Assembly (NCBI GenBank): GCA_018825665.1 | Contig: JAHJEG010000022.1 | Location: 18,959 to 82,958 of the forward strand | DNA: 64,000 nt | Source: a bacterium | Lineage (GTDB): Bacteria; Campylobacterota; Campylobacteria; Campylobacterales; Sulfurimonadaceae | Direction: 5' to 3' | Shown here: piece by piece, positions 27,000-35,279 of the stretch | Position numbering within the stretch: the stretch's first letter is position 1 | Layout of the letters: every line of letters begins with the position of its first letter | The notes under the pieces: generated by a model | Databases searched by the model: none | What the model was told of the DNA's origin: nothing | What the model saw: only the letters and a program-made list of their open reading frames with translations | Program-made: the position numbers and the translations under genes

Positions 27000-28194
27000 G
27001 TCTATCCTTTAATAAATCTATTGAGTTTAATTGACAAAGTTCTAAAAAGAGCCTGTCATAGTTAGAATATATCTTATTTCTTTGAAGTTCAGATGCAAAG
27101 TAAAGCTCTTGTGCATCAAGCATTTCAAGAATACTTGTTTCTCCGGAACTAAAAAGCATTTTATTGATTTCATATAGTTTTTTAGAATTAACTAAGACAT
27201 TAAGATCATAGTTTTTCAACCTTAACTCTTCTTGCTCATAAAGTTTCAAATAATGCTGTGCTTCTTTCTCATAGAGATAAGTGTTGTACTCTAACTCATG
27301 CTCGGTGCTAAGTTTTTCTATTTTTTTCTTCTCTATATCTAAACGCTTAGAATCAAATATCGGGATACTCATTCGAAAACCTGCTCCATATATTTGATTT
27401 ACTCCTGAGACAGCACCTGCTTCTCTTTCATGGTAAGCAAAAATTTCTGGAGATGCATACGCTCTTGATTTAGCCAAAGCTATCTCCTCTTTGCTTCTTT
27501 TTAATTCACTCTCGAGCACCTGTAGATTTGGATGCTTTAGAGATTTTTGAACCATCTTCTTGCTGAAAAAGCTATCATGCTCAATCGCTGAGTCAATTGC
27601 AATGCTTTCACTTCTTAAAATTCTTTTTGCTTGGAGTTCTAAATCCAAATAGTGATTCTTTTCATTTTCATAACTCGCTTGAAGCTTATGAAGGTTGATA
27701 GCGATTCTGTCATGCACTATTCCAGATAAGTCGCCATTCTCTTTTCTGGATTTTGCAATACCAAGCAAGCCTTTTACTTCTTCAATTTGAGTATCAAGAG
27801 TATTGATTAGTTCTTGCTGATAGTAAAGCTTTCTGTAGAGCTCTGCAGCATCATACATAACACTTTGTTTTGAAGACTTATAGAGAGAAAGTGCTTTTTC
27901 CAATTTAGCTTGTGTCACACTTTTTACCAATGATGACTCCCTCCATGATGGAAGCTGCTGAGAAACTTCAAAAGATGTTATATCCATTGAGTTATCAATT
28001 CTATCATCAAATCCAATTTCAATTTCTGGATTTTTCCAAACAGTTGTGTATTCTACGGATGCCTTTTCTCCTGCTATTTGAAATGATTTATGTTCCAATT
28101 CGTGAGACTGATTGATGGCATTTGTAATAAATTCTGAGAAGCTATCTGCATGCAATAAGCTTCCTAAAATCATATATAATACAATTTTCTTCAT
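26992..28194 (-). CDS. TolC-family outer-membrane factor of the metal-type pump
   Basis: A 400-residue outer-membrane efflux protein with a signal peptide (1-16) and the two long helical hairpins of the TolC/CzcC family, ending in 'ETSILEMLDAQELYFASELQRNKIYSNYDRLFLELCQL', the typical last helix. It completes the tripartite pump with the adaptor and permease genes that follow it, overlapping the adaptor gene by 8 bp. It is first of the five-gene transcription unit TolC-adaptor-permease-DUF3147-apbE. CzcC-type proteins are usually 400-430 residues, so it is complete. Confidence 0.9.
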   Translation of the reverse strand: MKKIVLYMILGSLLHADSFSEFITNAINQSHELEHKSFQIAGEKASVEYTTVWKNPEIEIGFDDRIDNSMDITSFEVSQQLPSWRESSLVKSVTQAKLEKALSLYKSSKQSVMYDAAELYRKLYYQQELINTLDTQIEEVKGLLGIAKSRKENGDLSGIVHDRIAINLHKLQASYENEKNHYLDLELQAKRILRSESIAIDSAIEHDSFFSKKMVQKSLKHPNLQVLESELKRSKEEIALAKSRAYASPEIFAYHEREAGAVSGVNQIYGAGFRMSIPIFDSKRLDIEKKKIEKLSTEHELEYNTYLYEKEAQHYLKLYEQEELRLKNYDLNVLVNSKKLYEINKMLFSSGETSILEMLDAQELYFASELQRNKIYSNYDRLFLELCQLNSIDLLKDRHE

Positions 28195-28195
28195 T

Positions 28196-28409
28196 TTTTT
28201 CCTTTAATAAACTATTGTGTAGATATTTTTGTGTATTTTGTTTTTTCATATCCATATGGGCATCTTTATAAACCCAATTTACAATATATTTTTTGAGTAT
28301 TTCAAGAAAGAACTCTATACCAAATAGAAAAAGTAAATGGTCATATACTGTGAGCATATACCACACCCTTTAGCAGAAGTAAAACACCCATTATTAGGAG
28401 TGTCTTCAT
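28196..28409 (-). pseudogene. Decayed HupE/UreJ-like membrane protein gene
   Basis: Two out-of-frame pieces lie in tandem on the minus strand. The first (ATG at 28409, behind GAAGGA) encodes a 22-residue signal-peptide-like start ending 'VVYAHSI' and then stops at 28341. The second, in another frame from about 28366, reads 'MLTVYDHLLFLFGIEFF', very like the first TM segment of HupE/UreJ-family proteins, then jumps to an amphipathic tail 'LKKYIVNWVYKDAHMDMKK'. Intact members are 180-200 residues with six or seven TM segments, so most of the gene is missing and the frame is broken. It lies directly upstream of the metal pump genes and behind the His-rich protein, and was perhaps once a metal permease of this operon. 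Confidence 0.45.
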
Positions 28410-28462
28410 TAAATATCCTTCTGAAATTTTTTGTTTTATGACTGATTGTTTGAGAATATGAA

Positions 28463-28780
28463 TTAAGAGATTGGGGGTCTGAATAATTGGGTGGGGTGAG
28501 ACTCTATATGCCATTGTTTGAAAACGGTAGGTCTATCATTGTCAAATTTATATGTGAGAATAAACTGCGTATCAGCAGTCTGAAAATCTACAAGATTAAC
28601 TTTATGGACATGTCCATGAGAATGCTGAAGTCCATGATGTGTATGACTATGCTCATGTGCAAGAACTGAACAAAAGTCATGATGATGAATCTTTTGTTCT
28701 TTTACAAAGTTGTTAAGTGCAAATACATTCACACTTGCAAGACAAAATATAACTATACTAATAATGATATTTTGTTTCAT
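28463..28780 (-). CDS. Small His-rich periplasmic protein
   Basis: A 105-residue protein with a signal peptide (about 1-21, 'IIISIVIFCLASVNVFA') followed by a histidine-dense stretch (about 32-60: 'HHHDFCSVLAHEHSHTHHG', then 'HSHGHVHK'). Such stretches bind divalent metals. It is the first gene on the minus strand upstream of the decayed HupE-like gene and the metal-type pump, and a -10 box lies upstream (28815-28820). I infer a periplasmic metal buffer or sensor for the pump operon; the family is not recognised. Confidence 0.7.
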   Translation of the reverse strand: MKQNIIISIVIFCLASVNVFALNNFVKEQKIHHHDFCSVLAHEHSHTHHGLQHSHGHVHKVNLVDFQTADTQFILTYKFDNDRPTVFKQWHIESHPTQLFRPPIS

Positions 28781-28814
28781 TATACCTTGCCTTACTATTA
28801 TTTGATGTGTAAAA

Positions 28815-28820
28815 ATTATA
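28815..28820 (-). promoter_or_regulatory. -10 box for the His-rich protein and metal-pump genes
   Basis: TATAAT on the minus strand, 35 bp before the ATG at 28780. No -35 is obvious. Confidence 0.45.
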
Positions 28821-28920
28821 TCATAGTATAAATAATGTAACTTTTTTTAGGTAAACACTATTGTCTAAAGCTGTAGATTTTGGAACTTTCTTAAAAGTAT
28901 GAAAGCCATAGCTAAGTTGT

Positions 28921-28944
28921 GATAAAATTTTCACTTTTATATTT
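28921..28944 (+). repeat. 24-bp sequence repeated at 17071-17094 (copy B)
   Basis: Identical to 24 bp inside the MMPL/RND copy 2 gene and directly joined to the right 25-bp direct repeat. In the left flank the two elements are 726 bp apart in the same order and orientation, so this junction looks like a shortened duplicate of the left flank. Confidence 0.55.
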
Positions 28945-28969
28945 ATTAGCGTAACGTTAATGCCGATTG
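28945..28969 (+). repeat. Right 25-bp direct repeat bounding the 17.8-29.0 kb segment
   Basis: Matches 17821-17845 at 23 of 25 positions (T for C and G for A differ). It ends inside the chemoreceptor's terminator hairpin. Confidence 0.6.
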
Positions 28970-28987
28970 GGAAGAGATCTTCCCAAT
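28966..28987 (-). terminator. Hairpin behind the chemoreceptor gene
   Basis: ATTGGGAAGA (28966-28975) and TCTTCCCAAT (28978-28987) pair over 10 bp with a 2-nt centre, 9 bp past the chemoreceptor stop. No T-run follows. The stem overlaps the end of the right direct repeat. Confidence 0.6.
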
Positions 28988-28996
28988 AGAGCATAT

Positions 28997-30904
28997 CTAT
29001 GCGTTTGATTCCACAAGCATACCGTCAATGAGGGTAAAGAGTTCCTGAGAAGCCTCTTCCATTTTATCAAAATTATCTAAAATGATTTTATCATTTTTGA
29101 TTGTGTCTTCTTCAGGATTTTTTTCCAGATATGCCAGATTTGAGTTTGCATTATTGTGGACTATGGCATGTGGAACTGCGATTTTTGAGTATGAAGATGT
29201 AGCTGAGAATCTGCGTTTTCCTTCACTGTCGTACCATTTTCCAAGTCTGCATTCGTGAGGCGTTGAAGCAGGAAGGACTTTTTCAAGCGTCATAATAGAA
29301 TTATATGCACGGGCCTTATAGAGGATATGGTCAATTTTTGCCAAGACTACAAAGACGCTGTTTTCCATACTGTAGGAGTAGTTTACGATTTGTGAAGAGT
29401 TGTCGTTGAGTTCTACAAGTGTGCTTTCAAAGTTATTGATCTTTTCCGTAGAGCCTTCTACCGTGCTTTTCATTGCTTCGGAGCTTGTTTGTATCTCATT
29501 CATGTCTTGTTGGAGCGATTTGATAGACACGGATATCTCTCCTGTTGCCTTGTGTGTTCTCTCTGCGAGTTTTCTTACTTCATCGGCAACTACTGCAAAA
29601 CCTCGTCCATGCTCGCCGGCTCTTGCTGCTTCAATTGCGGCGTTGAGTGCAAGAAGGTTGGTCTGGTCGGCTATGTCTGTAATGAGTTCGATAACAGAGG
29701 TGATATTATTCGTTTGATTCGTGAGTTCGGAAATACTGTGGTTGTTGATATTAACCTGTTCGCTCAGGGCATCGAGTTCATCCACTATCTCACTGATGTT
29801 TTCACGCGAATTGCTGGCTAGACTTGCCGCCGATTTGGTCGCATTTGTAATTATTTTGAGATCATTGATATTACTGTTAAGGTTATCCTGTATCAGCGAG
29901 AGTGATTCTGTTACATTGATGCTTCTGGTGCTTAGCTGTGCGTTGAAGGCATTTCTGAGCGCATTTTTGTTTTGGATCTTCATAAACTCAATGCTTCCTG
30001 AGACACTCTCTATAGCTTTTACAAACTCTCCGCTCATCCCCTCCGAGGATATCTTGTGTGTGAAAATACCATTGGACGCGTCATTGATAGTAACATTTAT
30101 CTCATTGATAAGATTCTCTATATGTGTTAAGAGTTTTGAAAGTTCCATCCCCATGATACCAAGCTCAGTCTCCGTATCGGTGTCAGAAGTGGCACATTTG
30201 TGACTGAAGTCCCCATTTGCGGAGAACCCTATAAGTGAAGTGAATTTATTGATTCCGTTTGTTATAGATGTTCGTATCATCGTCGCCAAAATAAAAACTA
30301 CGATACCGACCGTAATCCCAGCAAGCAGTACCAGTATTTTGTAGAAGTTCAGATTGTCGCCCAGTGAGACTGAGTCTTTTGTCAACTCTTTTTGTTTAAA
30401 TTCTACGAGTTTTTTAAATGAAATCCTCGAAGCATTGGCAAAAGGGGATAGGTCGTGTTGGTATTTTTTGAATGTTACGTCTTTATTGTTATAGATGTCA
30501 TCTTTTGTAAGAGATTTCATCATTATAAATGAGTTATCCAAAAAAGCCATTGTTGAATTTTTGGCATCCTGCACCATCTTTAAAGAAGAATCATGTGCCA
30601 ACATCTTTTCAAGTGAACCAAAAAGAAATCGAATTCTCTCAATAGTCTCATTGAGTTTGGCAATATCTTTTTGATAATCTCCGCCTAGCATTATATCTCT
30701 GGTCGTACGGCTGACATAGTTTAGATTTTTTTCAATTTCTAAAGTCTGCAGCGCCCCGAGCATAGAGTTTTTATGAAGGTGGTCATATTTGGATTCTATC
30801 TGACTCATCGCTATAAAAACAAATACGGTGGCAGAAAATACGGAAACCGTAACCATCAAGATAAAATAGTTCATCTTTTTTTGGATACTTAAATTTTTAA
30901 ACAT
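28997..30904 (-). CDS. Methyl-accepting chemotaxis protein with C-terminal CZB zinc-binding domain
   Basis: A 635-residue chemoreceptor. TM1 is at about 12-32, a periplasmic helical sensor region follows (about 33-185), TM2 at about 188-210, HAMP at about 212-300, and the signalling hairpin at about 350-510 contains '[35 protein letters not shown]', the universal tip region. The C-terminal CZB domain (about 520-600) shows the zinc ligands: His in 'KIDHILYK', Cys and its partner phrase 'HECRLGKWY', and 'PHAIVHNN'. CZB receptors respond to zinc or oxidants such as hypochlorite. The 'VPHAIVH' phrase overlaps a copy of the uptake-like word. It is transcribed alone. Confidence 0.93.
   Translation of the reverse strand: MFKNLSIQKKMNYFILMVTVSVFSATVFVFIAMSQIESKYDHLHKNSMLGALQTLEIEKNLNYVSRTTRDIMLGGDYQKDIAKLNETIERIRFLFGSLEKMLAHDSSLKMVQDAKNSTMAFLDNSFIMMKSLTKDDIYNNKDVTFKKYQHDLSPFANASRISFKKLVEFKQKELTKDSVSLGDNLNFYKILVLLAGITVGIVVFILATMIRTSITNGINKFTSLIGFSANGDFSHKCATSDTDTETELGIMGMELSKLLTHIENLINEINVTINDASNGIFTHKISSEGMSGEFVKAIESVSGSIEFMKIQNKNALRNAFNAQLSTRSINVTESLSLIQDNLNSNINDLKIITNATKSAASLASNSRENISEIVDELDALSEQVNINNHSISELTNQTNNITSVIELITDIADQTNLLALNAAIEAARAGEHGRGFAVVADEVRKLAERTHKATGEISVSIKSLQQDMNEIQTSSEAMKSTVEGSTEKINNFESTLVELNDNSSQIVNYSYSMENSVFVVLAKIDHILYKARAYNSIMTLEKVLPASTPHECRLGKWYDSEGKRRFSATSSYSKIAVPHAIVHNNANSNLAYLEKNPEEDTIKNDKIILDNFDKMEEASQELFTLIDGMLVESNA
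29165..29173 (+). repeat. Uptake-like word in the chemoreceptor CZB domain
   Basis: GGCATGTGGAA; coding strand reads Val-Pro-His-Ala at a His-containing CZB motif, a place where the DNA word and a protein motif coincide. Confidence 0.75.
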
Positions 30905-31311
30905 GGAACGTCCTTACTATTTAATTGCCTACATTCTAACACATTTAAAAAAGAAGTGGTATTAAAAAAAGTAATTCTGACAATTTATATTATAGAAAAG
31001 TTACAAGCGAATAAAATTTTTGCATTGTAACAAACCGTAACAACTCAAGCAAGATCTGTATTCAGGAGTTCATCGAGCAGCCTTGAATGCTATGTAGCTT
31101 CCCATAAACTCAGGGTATTGTAAAGCTTTTGTGGATTGTCCATAGTCTTGATTTAGAATAAAATTATCAAAATAGTTGTGTTCTTGATGAATATTTTAAT
31201 AATTCACACAAATGGGTGATACATAAAATTTATTTATCAGGCATAATTATAAATGTAGATAGTTAGGTATTGTTTACTACCTGATTAAAGATAGAGTTAA
31301 AGGAGTTTAAG
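30905..31311. other. 407-bp gap between divergent chemoreceptor and lipoprotein genes
   Basis: No gene is seen. It must hold both promoters. The last 45 bp contain the left 16-bp inverted repeat (31268-31283) and an AAAGGAG ribosome-binding site (31299-31305). The central part is less AT-rich and could be remnant coding DNA, but no recognisable peptide is left. Confidence 0.5.
31268..31283 (+). repeat. 16-bp inverted repeat, left copy, upstream of the lipoprotein gene
   Basis: TATTGTTTACTACCTG, 28 bp before the ATG. Its exact reverse complement lies at 33895-33910, 4 bases after the stop codon of the same gene. Confidence 0.75.
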
Positions 31312-33891
31312 ATGATTAAGAAAATAATCATAGCATCGGCGATTATCGGCGGTGTTATTATTGGATGTGGGCCGGACAGCGGTTCGTCCGGTCCGAGTGA
31401 GAATGCGGTCTTGGAAAACGAAGGTGAGACCGGGATTCTAGGACAAGTTGAGCCTATCCCTCCCAAAATGCGTCTGAGATACGGACAGGATGGTACTTTG
31501 GGATTGTATTGTGATAATCCTAATGCCGCTACTGTCTATGATTCTGGCGATTTTAACACCAGCGATACGGCTGTAGCTGCCACCAAGAGGGCTATATCCT
31601 CTCAGGGGCCTGATGATATAGACAGACAAAACGGAACGGGGAGAAATACTCTTGTACGCTTTGAGATGACGACAGATATGAAAACTGCCGATGGCAATGT
31701 GACAGAGGGTGTAAAAGTGCATCCGCTTCTTGCCGTGTTTGAACAACAGATAGTAGGCGGTTATGAGATGGGAGACGGAAGTGCCGATATTGGGGATCCT
31801 AATCAGGTGCATGCGCTTTATGCGAGTTATTCTCTGGATAATGGGGATACATGGAAAAAATATCTTTTATCCAACACTACAGACAGAAGCTCGATCGATG
31901 TACAGTGGGATGGCTCCAAGATAGCATATCCGGGTCATGTGCAAAAACCGACGGTTGCTATATACAGCAATAGAATCATGGTTGCGTGGAATGACAAATA
32001 CTGTCCAAGCGGCAATCCTTTAGATCTTGAAAAAGTAGAAGATCCGGATCCGACAGACCAAAATGTTACCGGAACAACGTATCCTACGGATTATTTTGCT
32101 GTGAACGGTTCACAAGGCTATATCGATTACGGCGGAATTGTTGCGCCTAACGATAAAATAGTTTATCAGGTTCCTTTTTCTTGTGTTTGGACTGCAAGAG
32201 GGATGATAAATCCTGAAGACGGAAACATTACCTGGCATGCTCCTATGCAGCTAACAACTGGTACGAGAGATTCGAACCATATACGTGTTGCAGCGCATTG
32301 GGCAGGTTTTGCTTTATCATGGCAAGAAGATACAACGGGTCTACGTTCGGGTAAAGGTGAAGGTCCGGGAGACGGATGGAGTGGGGCTACCACAAACCAT
32401 GGTACGGACATCTGGTACTCTTCTTTGAAATGGGATGATTTCACTGCTACAGTTGAAGATGTGAATGTAACCGATACGAATGAGACGAGTAAAGTTAAAT
32501 CAGCAGTGAATTTTCATTATCCTGTACGTATAACTGACAATGAAAAATGTTCTAACGATGACACGAAACCTTATTGTCAATACTTATGTGACACATACGG
32601 TTATGAAGAATTTAACACTACTAAAAACAACAAAGATATGACGTTGACACGTTGTAAAACTTCGTATATTGATGCACTTGAGAATACTCAGGTTGTACTA
32701 AACGGGGATACAGGTGCGTCAAGATCGGCAATGACGATTCTTGAAACAAGTGAACGCCAATATGTCGTAGTTTTTGGTTATGAAGAAACAAAAGGTCTAA
32801 AAGAAAACAATGAAAGCAGTGGCGATATGGATCAAGGTACTGTTGACACTGATATTGAGCTAGAGGGTAAATCAGTTTACTTTGAGAGTTGGTTGTTTGA
32901 CGCTTTAGATGATTTTAATGTTTCAGATCCTTCTACTATCCAAAACGTGGCGATGCCGTTGGTAAGTTCAGGAAATATAGTAAACGTTAAAGCACCTGAA
33001 CAAAATGATACGAGCAATATGATATTTGAGAATGCACGTCGTCTGATTATAGGTACGCAGATAGATGCCTGTAATGCGGATCAGTTTCATTTCTCATTTA
33101 TGTATAAACAGTCATTTGAGACCAGAGGTGATTCATCGGATATGTTTATTCGTATGAACAAAGGATTTACATATGAAGACTTCGTAAGTCTTAATGATCG
33201 TAATGTGACGAATATCAGTGCGCAGAACCCTCAACCGGATGTAAATTCGACAAATTATGTTGTTGATTGGACGGAAAGCAACCTTGATGCTCAGACATAT
33301 GAAAATATGGATGAAAACACTTTCTCTCCACGTATCTATTTAAGAGGAAACGATATATTTACAGGGTATGCATATACTCCGAGCGCTGTTAAAACAGGCC
33401 AAGGACATATGCCAAGTAACTTCCATTCCAATATCTATATAGATGGTCAATGGAGAGGACCGGTGAATGTTACTCAGGTGACAAAAGCCACTGAGACAAC
33501 AGAAGATCCTAGATATGTTCCTACGAAAAGAGGAAGATACGAGTTTAGCGGACTTGAATCAGATAAAAGCAATCCTGATACAGTGTTTATTGTATGGGGT
33601 AATGTGACTTTGACTGAAGACGGAACCGATCATGCTCCGGCTGATATTTTCTATACTCGTTCTACCGACAAAGGTCTAACTTGGGATCCGACTAAAAAAT
33701 TAGCGGCTAGAGAAGGTGCTACTATCGAAGAAAAAGAAGTGCAGGCAGTTGCTTCTCCTGATGGTAAAACAGTCTTCAATGTATGGATCCAGGAAGAAGA
33801 AGAGTTTGATAAAACAGACAGATTCTCCGGAACCGATACATGGTTTGGACGTATGGACTACAATGCTACTGATACGAACGTATCTGAGTAG
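31312..33891 (+). CDS. Large surface or periplasmic lipoprotein with BNR/Asp-box repeats
   Basis: An 859-residue lipoprotein: signal peptide with lipobox 'VIIGC' (Cys19), then a Gly/Ser-rich linker and a large beta-rich domain. Two Asp-box motifs of the sialidase type are visible ('SLDNGDTW' near 173-180 and 'STDKGLTW' near 782-789), so a beta-propeller-like fold is likely. It may belong to the proteins named 'choice-of-anchor O', which I recall from this phylum, but that is uncertain. Cysteines at about 405-435 ('CSNDDTKPYCQYLC') may form disulfides. It is transcribed alone and flanked by perfect 16-bp inverted repeats. Enzymatic activity is not implied. Confidence 0.75.
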   Translation: MIKKIIIASAIIGGVIIGCGPDSGSSGPSENAVLENEGETGILGQVEPIPPKMRLRYGQDGTLGLYCDNPNAATVYDSGDFNTSDTAVAATKRAISSQGPDDIDRQNGTGRNTLVRFEMTTDMKTADGNVTEGVKVHPLLAVFEQQIVGGYEMGDGSADIGDPNQVHALYASYSLDNGDTWKKYLLSNTTDRSSIDVQWDGSKIAYPGHVQKPTVAIYSNRIMVAWNDKYCPSGNPLDLEKVEDPDPTDQNVTGTTYPTDYFAVNGSQGYIDYGGIVAPNDKIVYQVPFSCVWTARGMINPEDGNITWHAPMQLTTGTRDSNHIRVAAHWAGFALSWQEDTTGLRSGKGEGPGDGWSGATTNHGTDIWYSSLKWDDFTATVEDVNVTDTNETSKVKSAVNFHYPVRITDNEKCSNDDTKPYCQYLCDTYGYEEFNTTKNNKDMTLTRCKTSYIDALENTQVVLNGDTGASRSAMTILETSERQYVVVFGYEETKGLKENNESSGDMDQGTVDTDIELEGKSVYFESWLFDALDDFNVSDPSTIQNVAMPLVSSGNIVNVKAPEQNDTSNMIFENARRLIIGTQIDACNADQFHFSFMYKQSFETRGDSSDMFIRMNKGFTYEDFVSLNDRNVTNISAQNPQPDVNSTNYVVDWTESNLDAQTYENMDENTFSPRIYLRGNDIFTGYAYTPSAVKTGQGHMPSNFHSNIYIDGQWRGPVNVTQVTKATETTEDPRYVPTKRGRYEFSGLESDKSNPDTVFIVWGNVTLTEDGTDHAPADIFYTRSTDKGLTWDPTKKLAAREGATIEEKEVQAVASPDGKTVFNVWIQEEEEFDKTDRFSGTDTWFGRMDYNATDTNVSE

Positions 33892-33894
33892 CAG

Positions 33895-33910
33895 CAGGTA
33901 GTAAACAATA
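33895..33910 (-). repeat. 16-bp inverted repeat, right copy, behind the lipoprotein gene
   Basis: CAGGTAGTAAACAATA, exact reverse complement of 31268-31283. With the left copy it brackets the whole coding region (2.6 kb). Confidence 0.75.
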
Positions 33911-33939
33911 GACAAGGCGGAAGACTCTTCTGCTTTGTC
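33911..33939 (+). terminator. Terminator hairpin of the lipoprotein gene
   Basis: GACAAGGCGGAA pairs with TTCTGCTTTGTC (two G-U pairs, 12-bp stem, 5-nt loop), directly behind the right 16-bp inverted repeat. An A-rich, not T-rich, run follows. Confidence 0.5.
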
Positions 33940-33980
33940 AAATAAAAATGTACGGATTTTGTATGTTTTTTATAGATTAG

Positions 33981-34004
33981 TTCCAGCGGTGTTTATCGCT
34001 GGAA
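33981..34004. terminator. Bidirectional hairpin between convergent genes
   Basis: TTCCAGCG (33981-33988) and CGCTGGAA (33997-34004) pair perfectly with an 8-nt loop between the lipoprotein gene and the minus-strand gene ending at 34022. Confidence 0.6.
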
Positions 34005-34021
34005 TTGATGTGTAAAAGTTT

Positions 34022-34423
34022 TTATGAGTTCTTTTTTCTAAAGAGGTGGTAGTTTTCCGCTTCGAGTGCTTCTTCGATGTATTTTTTGACACACTTACTG
34101 CAATCAGCCCATATTCCGGATGGAAGCCTTACTTCAAGTTTCTTTTTTTCTCTTAGTTTTATTATCTTTTTGGGTGATAGGATTTTTGTAACCGGCCCAA
34201 AGTCAAGGTCCGTCAGATCTATGTCATTTTTATAAAATATTGTTTGTTTTTTAAAGTTCCCCCAGCCCGGAATCCCATCTTCGGTGTAAGGCACTTCATA
34301 TCCATTTTTAAATGAGACCATCATCTTGTAGTGACTGTCTTCAAAAACCTGAGTAACTTTTCCTGCTCCAAATACTAAGCCGTAAAGTTTATCTTTCACT
34401 TTCACATTATCAAAATAAGCCAT
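34022..34423 (-). CDS. Hypothetical protein, 133 aa
   Basis: Family not recognised. GGAGG at 34429-34433 lies 5 nt before the ATG at 34423, so this start is preferred over the in-frame ATG at 34435. The first half looks like a small beta-barrel ('KVKDKLYGLVFGAGKVTQVF...VSFKNGYEVPY'), reminiscent of SH3/KOW-like or phage-related modules. The second half is basic, with a CxxC ('WADCSKCVKKY') that could bind a metal. No signal peptide or TM segment. It is transcribed alone toward the lipoprotein gene. Confidence 0.65.
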   Translation of the reverse strand: MAYFDNVKVKDKLYGLVFGAGKVTQVFEDSHYKMMVSFKNGYEVPYTEDGIPGWGNFKKQTIFYKNDIDLTDLDFGPVTKILSPKKIIKLREKKKLEVRLPSGIWADCSKCVKKYIEEALEAENYHLFRKKNS

Positions 34424-34508
34424 GTTTTCCTCCATATTTTTCTTGCTAGATTATATCCAAAAAACTTTTCCAGGAGATTACAAAATAAGCATTTTATCTT
34501 ATGTAGTG

Positions 34509-34514
34509 TAGAAT
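34509..34514 (+). promoter_or_regulatory. -10 box for the frd operon
   Basis: TAGAAT at 34509-34514, 34 bp before the frdC ATG, with the ribosome-binding site GGAGAG at 34539-34544. Confidence 0.4.
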
Positions 34515-34547
34515 AAGAAAATGTTTTAAGGACAGTTTGGAGAGTAT

Positions 34548-35279
34548 ATGAAAAGAGAAAAAATAGACAAAATTCCTGCAAGACTGGATTTGATTCAAAG
34601 CAGTACGGGTCTGATTTTAGCCTTATTTATTATGGGACATATTCTTTTTGAGGCCTCGATCTTAATCTCTCATGAGATGATGTATAAAGTGACCATTATG
34701 TTTGAAGGTTACTATTTTTTTGGCGAAACATATCCCGGCATCGTTTCTTTTTTGGCAGCGGCGGTATTTAGTATATTTATACTCCATGCAGGCATTGCCA
34801 TGAGAAAGTTCCCCGCAAGCTATAAACAATACAGGACAATCAAAGATCATGCTCTGAGTATGAAGCACGAAGACAGTTCTTTATGGATTATTCAGGTAGT
34901 TACGGGGTTTGTGATGTTTTTTACGGGTTCGGTCCATCTGTATATCATGATGACGCAGGCTTCAAATATCGGACCGTATGCAAGCTCGAGCAGAGTTGTC
35001 GAGGAATTAATGGGACCGCTTTATCTTGTCCTTCTTGTTTCAGTGGTTTTACATGCTTTTATAGGCTTGTACCGCCTTGCTTTGAAATGGGGATTTATGG
35101 AGGGGAAAAGTACAAAAGTCTCTCGTAAAAGGTTTAAGTACCTTATGAAAATAATGATTGTCTTTTATTTGGCATTGGGAACCTTGTCTCTTGCGAAGTA
35201 TACATACATTGGATTGAGCCATGATTTTAGCGATGGACTCAGATACCAATCCCCCGATATAAAAATGGAGACGCACTAA
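34548..35279 (+). CDS. frdC: Fumarate reductase (or succinate:quinone oxidoreductase) cytochrome b subunit
   Basis: A 243-residue dihaem membrane anchor with five TM helices. It matches the Wolinella succinogenes FrdC as I remember it: '[21 protein letters not shown]', '[19 protein letters not shown]', '[11 protein letters not shown]', 'PLYLVLL...[15 protein letters not shown]'. The four haem ligands are His31, His80, His130 and His169. The remembered Wolinella sequence has Glu two residues before the last haem ligand ('VELHG', Glu180 of the proton 'E-pathway'); here that position is Val167 ('VVLHA'). This raises the question whether the complex works as a menaquinol:fumarate reductase with compensating proton transfer. 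It is coupled to frdA by a TAATG overlap. Confidence 0.92.
   Translation: MKREKIDKIPARLDLIQSSTGLILALFIMGHILFEASILISHEMMYKVTIMFEGYYFFGETYPGIVSFLAAAVFSIFILHAGIAMRKFPASYKQYRTIKDHALSMKHEDSSLWIIQVVTGFVMFFTGSVHLYIMMTQASNIGPYASSSRVVEELMGPLYLVLLVSVVLHAFIGLYRLALKWGFMEGKSTKVSRKRFKYLMKIMIVFYLALGTLSLAKYTYIGLSHDFSDGLRYQSPDIKMETH

Noticed and set aside
17071..28969. Insertion-sequence ends around the 11-kb segment
   Set aside because: The boundary repeats are direct, there is no transposase, and no short target duplication flanks them.
29721..30203. 160-codon open frame opposite the chemoreceptor
   Set aside because: Antisense shadow of a well-supported gene; hydrophobic composition arises from the complementary strand of helical coding DNA.
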